A stretch of DNA of 5,071 bases from Verrucomicrobiia bacterium (GTDB taxonomy: Bacteria > Verrucomicrobiota > Verrucomicrobiia > Limisphaerales > UBA11358). Positions 1-5,071 of this stretch are shown here, in pieces. Position 1 is the stretch's first letter, and each line of letters begins with the position of its first letter. A program made the translations under genes and the position numbers. The stretch is taken from assembly GCA_030044395.1 (NCBI GenBank), contig JASHVW010000268.1:1-5071 (forward strand). The letters run 5' to 3'. The notes under the pieces were generated by a model. It was not told where the DNA came from, ran no database searches, and worked only from the letters and a program-made list of their open reading frames with translations.

Positions 1-24
1 GTGCTCGTTCTCGAATGTGTTTTG

Positions 25-59
25 AAAAGGCCGGAGTAGTGACCCGGCCTTTTTCTTTT
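25..59. terminator. Intrinsic terminator, probably bidirectional
   Basis: GGCCGG (29-34) pairs with CCGGCC (44-49) around a 9-nt loop, and flanking AAAA/TTTT extends the stem to 10 bp. On the plus strand a TTTTTCTTTT tract follows, an excellent intrinsic terminator. On the minus strand the stem is followed by TTTTC, a weaker tail that could still end the ackA-xfp transcript about 90 nt after the xfp stop. The better plus-strand tail suggests a convergent gene ending just left of the window. Positions 1-24 are too short to identify it. Confidence 0.7.
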
Positions 60-97
60 CCCAACCTCCATTTTCCATCCTCGTTCCGATGTGAGAA

Positions 98-134
98 GGA
101 CGCCGCGATTGCCGCGAATGGCGCAGCGGCGTCC
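98..134 (-). terminator. Strong stem-loop just after xfp
   Basis: A perfect 9-bp inverted repeat, GGACGCCGC (98-106) with GCGGCGTCC (126-134), encloses a 19-nt loop that can itself form a short GCC/GGC stem (111-113 with 120-122). It begins 10 nt after the xfp stop. On the minus strand it is followed by TTCTC, not a real U-run, so it fits a 3'-end stabilising hairpin or weak terminator better than a full intrinsic terminator. Confidence 0.5.
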
Positions 135-144
135 CCAACAGGTT

Positions 145-2508
145 TCAACATTGCCACCGCCAGTTTTTCACCTCGGGTATGTCTTCGCCATGTTCGCAGA
201 CGTATTCCTTGTGGTCTATGAGCTTGTCGCGGATGAACTGTTTCGTGTAAGCGGCGCGCGAGCCGAGGCTGGGGACCCGGTCAATCACGTCGCCGACGAG
301 ATGAAAACGATCCAGATCGTTCAGCACCACCATGTCGAAGGGCGTGGTGGTGGTGCCTTCTTCCTTATAGCCGCGTACATGAATGTCCTTGTGGTTGGCG
401 CGGCGATACGTCAGCCGGTGAATCAGCCACGGATAACCGTGAAACGCGAAAATGACGGGCTTGTCCTTCGTAAAGAGATCATCAAAATCCTTGTCGCTCA
501 AGCCGTGCGGATGTTCGGTTGAGGGCTGGAGGGTCATCAAATCAACGACGTTAACGACGCGAATTTTCAATTCGGGAAAATGTTCACGCAGGATTTGCAC
601 GGCCGCCAGCGTTTCGAGCGTGAGGACGTCGCCAGCGCAGGCCATCACCACGTCCGGCTCGCCGCCGCGGTCATTGCTGGCCCACTCCCAAATGCCGAGA
701 CCGGCGGTGCAATGCTTGACGGCGGCATCCATATCCAGCCATTGGAGCTCGGGTTGTTTGCCGCTGACGATGACATTGACGTAATTTCGGCTGTGCAAGC
801 AGTGGTTCGTGACGGACAGCAGCGTGTTGGCATCCGGCGGAAGGTAAACGCGAATGACCTCAGCCTTTTTGTTCACGACGTGGTCAATGAAACCCGGGTC
901 CTGATGACTGAAGCCATTGTGGTCCTGCCGCCAGACGAGCGAACTCAACAAATAGTTCAACGACGCAATCGGCCGCCGCCACGGAATCCGCCGGGTGACT
1001 TTGAGCCATTTGGCGTGCTGATTAAACATGGAATCAACGATGTGAATGAAGGCCTCGTAGCAGGAAAAGAATCCATGCCGGCCCGTGAGCAAATAGCCTT
1101 CGAGCCAGCCTTCGCACTGGTGCTCGCTCAACATTTCCATGACGCGGCCATCGGGCGAAACGTGGTCGTCGGTGGGAAGAATCACGGCGGTCGAACAGCG
1201 GCTGGTGATTTCAAATGCAGCGTTCCAGCGATTTGAGGCCGTTTCATCGGGGCTAAACACGCGGAAGTTGTCCGGGTTGAGTTTCATCACGTCGCGGATG
1301 AAATTTCCCTGGACGCGGGTGGCCTCGGCCAGGACGGAACCGGGCCTGAGCACCTTGACAGCGTAATCACAGAAATCGGGCATCCGCAAATCGCGCAGCA
1401 GCAAGCCGCCGTTCGCGTGGGGATTGGCGCCCATCCGCCGGGCGCCTTTGGGCGCGAGTTCCGCCAATTCGGGCCGTAGCCTACCGGTTTCATCGAAAAG
1501 CTCGCGCGGTTTGTAACTTTTCATCCACGTTTCGAGAATTTTGACATGCCCCGGTTTGTCCATGTCAGCCAGCGGCACTTGATGCGCGCGGAAGGTTCCC
1601 TCAATGGGTTTGCCATCCACGACTTTTGGTCCGGTCCAGCCTTTCGGCGTCCGCAAAATAATCATCGGCCAGAGAGGGCGCTGTTTGAAACCGTTCCGGT
1701 GCGCGGCGTCCTGGATTTTCCTGATTTCGGAGAAGACCTTGTCAAACGCGGCCGCGATTTTTTGGTGAACGTCAGCAGGCTGGTCGCCTTCAACAAAATG
1801 CGGCTCATAACCATAGCCGCGGAAGAGCGATTCCAGTTCGTCATGCGGCAGGCGCGCGAGCACAGTCGGCCCGGCGATTTTGTAGCCATTGAGGTGAAGA
1901 ATCGGCAACACCGCGCCGTCGCGCGCCGGATTCAAAAATTTATTCGAGTGCCAGCTCGTCGCCAACGGACCCGTTTCGGCTTCGCCGTCGCCGACGACGC
2001 AGACGGCGATGAGACCGGGGTTGTCAAAGACGGCGCCATAGGCGTGCGAGAGCGAGTAGCCCAGTTCGCCGCCTTCGTGAATGGAGCCTGGGGTTTCCGG
2101 CGCGACGTGGCTGGGAATTCCGCCGGGAAATGAAAACTGTGTGAACAGACGTTTCATGCCCGCCTCATCCTGCGCGACGTTGGGATACAATTCGCTGTAA
2201 GTGCCTTCCAGATAGGTGTTGGCGACCAGGCCCGGTCCGCCATGGCCGGGACCGGTGATGTAAATGACGTTGAGGTCGCGTTCCTTAATGATACGGTTCA
2301 GGTGGACGTAGATGAGATTTAATCCAGGGGTAGTGCCCCAATGACCGAGCAAACGTGGTTTAATGTGACCGCGCTTGAGCGGCTTTTTGAGCAGCGGATT
2401 GTCGTAGAGATAAATCTGGCCGACGGACAAATAATTGGCCGCCCGCCAATAGGCGTCCATTTTCCGCAACAGTTCAGGCGAGAGCGATTTGGCTGTTTTT
2501 GATTTCAT
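145..2508 (-). CDS. xfp: Phosphoketolase (xylulose-5-phosphate / fructose-6-phosphate phosphoketolase), complete
   Basis: A thiamine-diphosphate (TPP) enzyme of the cytosol. It splits xylulose-5-P (and in many members fructose-6-P) with inorganic phosphate into acetyl-P plus glyceraldehyde-3-P (or erythrose-4-P). The 787-residue length is normal for the family and the frame is unbroken. Visible motifs are GHWGTTPG (55-62), GPGHGGPG (86-93), the phosphoketolase signature EGGELGY (145-151), and GDGEAETG (173-180), which with LNGYK (206-210) forms the TPP/Mg site. Later come EGWLEGYLLTGRHG (466-479), containing conserved Glu residues where the family's cofactor-activating Glu lies, and DHNGFSHQDPG (529-539). 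The C-terminus NWRWQC is typical. By homology the order is N-terminal TPP domain (about 10-370), middle domain (about 380-575) and C-terminal domain (about 590-785). The ATG overlaps the ackA stop (ATGA), with only a weak GGGGA about 9 nt upstream, so translational coupling is likely. Sequence alone cannot fix the preference between xylulose-5-P and fructose-6-P. Confidence 0.97.
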   Translation of the reverse strand: MKSKTAKSLSPELLRKMDAYWRAANYLSVGQIYLYDNPLLKKPLKRGHIKPRLLGHWGTTPGLNLIYVHLNRIIKERDLNVIYITGPGHGGPGLVANTYLEGTYSELYPNVAQDEAGMKRLFTQFSFPGGIPSHVAPETPGSIHEGGELGYSLSHAYGAVFDNPGLIAVCVVGDGEAETGPLATSWHSNKFLNPARDGAVLPILHLNGYKIAGPTVLARLPHDELESLFRGYGYEPHFVEGDQPADVHQKIAAAFDKVFSEIRKIQDAAHRNGFKQRPLWPMIILRTPKGWTGPKVVDGKPIEGTFRAHQVPLADMDKPGHVKILETWMKSYKPRELFDETGRLRPELAELAPKGARRMGANPHANGGLLLRDLRMPDFCDYAVKVLRPGSVLAEATRVQGNFIRDVMKLNPDNFRVFSPDETASNRWNAAFEITSRCSTAVILPTDDHVSPDGRVMEMLSEHQCEGWLEGYLLTGRHGFFSCYEAFIHIVDSMFNQHAKWLKVTRRIPWRRPIASLNYLLSSLVWRQDHNGFSHQDPGFIDHVVNKKAEVIRVYLPPDANTLLSVTNHCLHSRNYVNVIVSGKQPELQWLDMDAAVKHCTAGLGIWEWASNDRGGEPDVVMACAGDVLTLETLAAVQILREHFPELKIRVVNVVDLMTLQPSTEHPHGLSDKDFDDLFTKDKPVIFAFHGYPWLIHRLTYRRANHKDIHVRGYKEEGTTTTPFDMVVLNDLDRFHLVGDVIDRVPSLGSRAAYTKQFIRDKLIDHKEYVCEHGEDIPEVKNWRWQC

Positions 2509-3743
2509 AAATTCTTGTCCCCAACGTTCAAAGCCAAAACCCGGCAGGTCATTTTGGCAATGATTTTTTCTTCATCCGTGCGGATGACGCGGACGGCGAC
2601 CGGGCTGTCCTTTGCCGAAACGATGCCGGCGCCCGCGGCATTTTGTTGTTTGTCGAGGCGGATTCCCATGAATTCAAGCCCGGCGCAAATCCGCTCGCGC
2701 ACCGGAGGCGCGTTTTCACCGATGCCGCCGGAAAAAACCAGCATGTCCAAACCTTCCAGGGCGCCTGCCAGCGCGCAAATCCATTTTTTGGCCTGATAAC
2801 AAAACAACGCCACAGCCTCGGCGGCGCGAACGTCCTCGTTTTCGCGCATCAGCAGTTCGCGCATGTCGGGGCTGATTTCCGAAACGCCGAGCAACCCTGA
2901 TTCGTGATTGATCATCTGATGAAATTGCTTCGCAGTCACGTTTTCCGCCCGCCACAAGTACCAGCCCAAGCCGGGGTCAAGGTCGCCGGAGCGCGTGCTC
3001 ATGGGCAGACCCGCGGTTGGCGTAAAGCTCATGCTGGTGTCGAGGCTTTTGCCGCCGCGCACGGCGGTGACGCTGGCGCCATTGCCGAGATGGGCGAGAA
3101 TCAAGCGGCCATTCGCGGCCTCCCCGCCGGCAACACGGGCCAGTTCTTCAACGAGATAAGCGCACGACAATCCGTGAAAGCCGTAACGTCGCACGCCTCT
3201 GGAATCGTAACGCCGGGGAATGGGCAGCAACTGCGCCACACGCGGCAGGTTGTGATGGAAGGCGGTGTCGAAACAGGCGATTTGCGGCAGATGCGGAAAA
3301 CGGCGATGAAACGCCTCGGTCAGCAGGATTTCCTCCGGCAAATGTTCAGGATCAAACGGACTCAACTGATGGAGTTCGGCGACCATTTCGGGCGTGATGC
3401 ATTGTGGCTCCCAATACTTCGGGCCGCCGTGAACGACGCGATGGCCGACGGCCGCCAATTCGCCGGGTGCGAATCGCTGCTCGATCCAATCCATCAGCAG
3501 GTTGACAGCTGCCGCGTGATCCGCGATGGTAGCGGTGCGGGAGAAATTTTCCGCGGCGTGATCGCTTTGAACGGCGAATTTGCCGTGGGGAAGGCCGATG
3601 CCTTCAATTCGGCCCGACAGAATCCGGTGAAGCGGCTCGACAGCTTCGAACAAAGCAAACTTGATGGAGGATGAGCCGCCGTTGACGGTGAGGACGAGCT
3701 TCCGCCCGGGCCGGGCTGCCGGTGATTTCGACGTTTTATCCAT
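2505..3743 (-). CDS. ackA: Acetate kinase, complete, divergent phosphoketolase-linked type
   Basis: A cytosolic kinase of the ASKHA fold that interconverts acetyl-P + ADP and acetate + ATP. Here it would use the acetyl-P made by the downstream phosphoketolase. The protein has 412 residues. Motifs are the phosphate loop VNGGSSSIKF (20-29), HRVVHGG (101-107, Arg102), FDTAFH (158-163, Asp159), YGFHG (187-191, His190), HLGNGASVTAV (218-228), STRSGDLDPG (249-258, Arg251), FSGGIGEN (337-344) and RTDEEKIIA (388-396, Glu391). These match the catalytic Asn, Arg, Asp, His, Arg and Glu of known acetate kinases. Two usual histidines appear replaced: the family's APLHNP region reads SPFDPEH (128-134), and YGFHGTSH reads YGFHGLSC. 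The N-terminus is about 13 residues longer than typical. The ATG is the first start after an in-frame TAA, no closer in-frame start precedes the phosphate loop, and no Shine-Dalgarno is seen. It is first in the operon and overlaps xfp by 4 nt. Other sugar/acid kinases (propionate or butyrate kinase) are less likely. Confidence 0.95.
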   Translation of the reverse strand: MDKTSKSPAARPGRKLVLTVNGGSSSIKFALFEAVEPLHRILSGRIEGIGLPHGKFAVQSDHAAENFSRTATIADHAAAVNLLMDWIEQRFAPGELAAVGHRVVHGGPKYWEPQCITPEMVAELHQLSPFDPEHLPEEILLTEAFHRRFPHLPQIACFDTAFHHNLPRVAQLLPIPRRYDSRGVRRYGFHGLSCAYLVEELARVAGGEAANGRLILAHLGNGASVTAVRGGKSLDTSMSFTPTAGLPMSTRSGDLDPGLGWYLWRAENVTAKQFHQMINHESGLLGVSEISPDMRELLMRENEDVRAAEAVALFCYQAKKWICALAGALEGLDMLVFSGGIGENAPPVRERICAGLEFMGIRLDKQQNAAGAGIVSAKDSPVAVRVIRTDEEKIIAKMTCRVLALNVGDKNL

Positions 3744-4074
3744 CTGTTGTAAAACTTATTATACTTGAGAACCGGCTTTTGCAACCCCGGCGGGAGCCCC
3801 GTCGGCCTCCTCCCGGAACAAGCTGCGAACAGGGCCGAATGTCAGTCCAGACCATCCGTCTGAGATTCTGGCCATAGACCCGGTTAACGGTCTGGTGCCT
3901 TTCTGTGATGGCCGCGTTTCAAAAGCTGCCGCAAACCAACTGAGCCAATAAGGAGGAGGTCATAAACATCCGCCAACCCGAAGACCGAAGCGAAAGTTGC
4001 CAGGCGTAACCGGCGACGGCCCGCATTGATAGTCGGACATGTTTGCCGGCGATCAAATGCCTGTTTGCGGCAGG
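3744..4074. other. Intergenic stretch of 331 bp without a convincing gene
   Basis: The left end (3744-3790) holds the ackA promoter. At 3791-3815 a 6-bp stem (CGGGAG/CTCCCG) is possible. At 3876-3893 AGACC and GGTCT pair around CGGTTAAC, and a wider 7-bp repeat CCAGACC (3847-3853)/GGTCTGG (3889-3895) competes with it. Neither is followed by a T-run on the minus strand, so no clear terminator for the GH18 gene is seen. A 64-codon minus-strand frame (4078-3884) starts with ATG overlapping the GH18 stop as ATGA. It encodes a basic N-terminus and a hydrophobic middle around LADVYDLLLIGSVGL, and I recognise no family. A plus-strand frame is open from 3769 to the TAA at 3949-3951 but lacks an early start codon. 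A Shine-Dalgarno-like AGGAGGAGGT (3951-3960) is followed by no usable start. Confidence 0.6.
3758..3786 (-). promoter_or_regulatory. Probable sigma70-type promoter of ackA-xfp
   Basis: On the minus strand a perfect TATAAT lies at 3763-3758. The -35 region is poor: TTGCAA with a 15-nt spacer, or overlapping GGTTGC with 17 nt. The -10 box ends only 14 nt before the ackA ATG, so a start site about 7 nt further on would leave a leader of roughly 7-8 nt with no Shine-Dalgarno. The -10 element and its AT-rich surroundings stand out from GC-rich flanks. The start site itself is inferred. Confidence 0.5.
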
Positions 4075-5028
4075 TCATTGTCCTGTCGTGAACGGTTTGA
4101 AAATCAGGGTGAACTCCCAGGGCTTTTGTTCAACGCCGCTGGTCTTGTTGCCATTGCCTGGTCCGCCTTCCCTGCCGGTGTCGCGGTTGCTTGCCCAAAA
4201 TGAAAGGCTGCAAATCCATGGCTGTTTCTGCGCCCACGCCATCAGCGTCCGCGCATCGTCCTGGGTGAACACTTCGCCATGTTCGTCGTTACGCCCAATC
4301 ATCGGCGTCAGGCCGATTTGGATTGAGGGATCAATGGCCTGGCACTGCGCATGTGCCTTGAGCGCGCTGGCGATGGAGACATCGCTCATCTTTTTCCCTT
4401 CAGCGAAGTGCCGGCCAAAATCCATCGTCATTACGTTGGCGGAATAGACCTTCACGCCCTTCGCCTTTGCGTCGGCAAGGAGCTTTTGCGCGCTGTCTGG
4501 AATGCCGTCGGGATCCACCGGCAATGTGTAAGAGACGATCAACCGCGGATTTCCGGCTTGAAGCCGGGCCAGCGCGGTGTTGCGTCGTTGGTTGGCGTCG
4601 GAATTGTACAGGGCGTCCCCTTCGATGTCGAAGTCCAGCCACGTCAATTTGTAGCGGCGAATGACCGATCGGTATTCCGCTTCGAGCGCTGCCGTGTTTG
4701 TTTGGGCGATGGCTATTTCGGTGCCGCCCTCCCCGCCGAACGAAACGATCACATCGCCGCCGCGACGGCGGATCTGATTGATTTGATCCGCATAGAGATT
4801 CTGCTTCATCGGGAATCGCCCGTCCCACGCGGGCTGCCCCTGTTTGCCGGCGATGATGAAGGCGATCGTGTAAAATTTCTGGCCGCAGGCATCGTCACAT
4901 TGCGTGATTTCGAAATGGTCGCCCGCGCCGAGATACATATAAGGGGCAAATATTTTTGCGGGCCAGCCGGCACCCCACGCGGCGGTGGCGGAAGCCAGCA
5001 GACCCGCGAGCAGGATTGAAAAGTTCAT
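4075..5028 (-). CDS. Secreted glycoside hydrolase family 18 protein, probable chitinase
   Basis: A 317-residue protein with the GH18 hallmarks. IVSFGGEGG (94-102) corresponds to the SxGG strand, and LDFDIEG (131-137) carries the DxDxE motif, with Glu136 as the predicted proton donor and Asp132/Asp134 as its helpers. MTMDFG (201-206) and SFWASNRD (276-283) match the later barrel strands that line the substrate. By homology it should hydrolyse beta-1,4-GlcNAc linkages in chitin or chito-oligosaccharides through the substrate-assisted mechanism. It resembles the short bacterial/archaeal chitinase group related to Pyrococcus ChiA (from memory). Residues 1-20 form a hydrophobic Ala/Leu-rich signal peptide ending near AAWGA, although its n-region has no Lys or Arg. 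The catalytic domain stands alone: no carbohydrate-binding, linker or anchoring domain is seen. The four cysteines after the signal (44, 48, 229, 273) could form disulfides. The ATG is preceded by an in-frame TAG four codons upstream and has no Shine-Dalgarno. An endo-N-acetylglucosaminidase role cannot be excluded. Confidence 0.9.
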   Translation of the reverse strand: MNFSILLAGLLASATAAWGAGWPAKIFAPYMYLGAGDHFEITQCDDACGQKFYTIAFIIAGKQGQPAWDGRFPMKQNLYADQINQIRRRGGDVIVSFGGEGGTEIAIAQTNTAALEAEYRSVIRRYKLTWLDFDIEGDALYNSDANQRRNTALARLQAGNPRLIVSYTLPVDPDGIPDSAQKLLADAKAKGVKVYSANVMTMDFGRHFAEGKKMSDVSIASALKAHAQCQAIDPSIQIGLTPMIGRNDEHGEVFTQDDARTLMAWAQKQPWICSLSFWASNRDTGREGGPGNGNKTSGVEQKPWEFTLIFKPFTTGQ

Positions 5029-5036
5029 GGCCGGAA

Positions 5037-5065
5037 ACTATCACAGAAAAATATCAAACTGTCAT
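5037..5065 (-). promoter_or_regulatory. Possible promoter of the GH18 gene
   Basis: On the minus strand ATGACA (5065-5060, 5 of 6 to TTGACA) is followed by a 17-nt AT-rich spacer and GATAGT (5042-5037, 4 of 6 to TATAAT). TGT just before GATAGT gives an extended -10 form. Only 8 nt separate the -10 box from the ATG, so transcription would start at or next to the start codon and give a leaderless mRNA. The window ends 6 nt upstream, so further control elements may be missing. Confidence 0.35.
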
Positions 5066-5071
5066 CCCCCC

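Noticed and set aside
1..24. Possible end of a plus-strand gene or tRNA before the terminator (a frame ending in TGA at 23-25).
   Set aside because: Only seven codons are visible and no T-arm or CCA end is recognisable, so nothing can be named.
91..2133. Several long plus-strand open frames opposite xfp (for example 91-522, 580-1236, 1546-2133).
   Set aside because: They lie antisense to an intact phosphoketolase with all family motifs. Their products look like reverse-frame translation of GC-rich codons and match no family I know.
2904..3674. A 256-codon plus-strand open frame opposite ackA.
   Set aside because: It is fully antisense to a clear acetate kinase. The Ala/Gly/Arg-rich composition is that of a shadow frame, and no ribosome site or domain is visible.
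3876..3893. The AGACC/GGTCT hairpin as a terminator for the GH18 gene.
   Set aside because: The stem is only 5 bp, no T-run follows on the minus strand, and it lies nearly 200 nt past the stop codon.
3951..3960. AGGAGGAGGT, a near-perfect Shine-Dalgarno on the plus strand.
   Set aside because: The next bases (cataaacatccg) contain no ATG, GTG or TTG at usable distance, and frames there close quickly. It is probably chance or part of a repeat.
4351..5019. A 222-codon plus-strand open frame opposite the GH18 gene.
   Set aside because: It is antisense to the GH18 enzyme, whose catalytic motif and signal peptide show which strand is coding.

Overview
The window holds three complete genes, all on the minus strand, at moderately high GC. 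The proteins resemble those of free-living, polysaccharide-degrading Verrucomicrobiota (Limisphaerales/Pedosphaera-like). That placement is my impression from protein style and gene content, not from a marker gene. No rRNA, tRNA, CRISPR array, transposase or phage gene is visible.

Read in the direction of transcription (right to left), the first gene (5028-4075) encodes a small secreted glycoside hydrolase of family 18, a chitinase-type enzyme with an intact DxDxE catalytic motif. A gap of about 330 bp (3744-4074) follows. It has no convincing gene, and its right part contains a puzzling sequence open in frames on both strands. A two-gene operon comes next: acetate kinase (ackA, 3743-2505), then phosphoketolase (xfp, 2508-145). 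Their stop and start codons overlap as ATGA. The 3' end of the operon carries a 9-bp stem-loop just past the xfp stop codon, then a probable intrinsic terminator at about 25-59. The U-tract of that terminator is better on the plus strand, so it may also end a convergent gene lying left of the window.

Phosphoketolase cleaves xylulose-5-phosphate and/or fructose-6-phosphate with phosphate to give acetyl phosphate plus glyceraldehyde-3-phosphate or erythrose-4-phosphate. Acetate kinase then converts acetyl phosphate and ADP to acetate and ATP. Together the two genes make a compact bypass from sugar phosphate to acetate with ATP formation. The chitinase would act outside the cytoplasm on chitin or chito-oligosaccharides. 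It has its own promoter-like sequence and no shown link to the operon beyond sugar metabolism in general.

No new multi-gene system is apparent. The points most worth a second look are: an acetate kinase that appears to lack two of the conserved active-site-region histidines; promoter-like elements placed so close to the ackA and chitinase start codons that near-leaderless mRNAs are predicted; and the unexplained intergenic segment.
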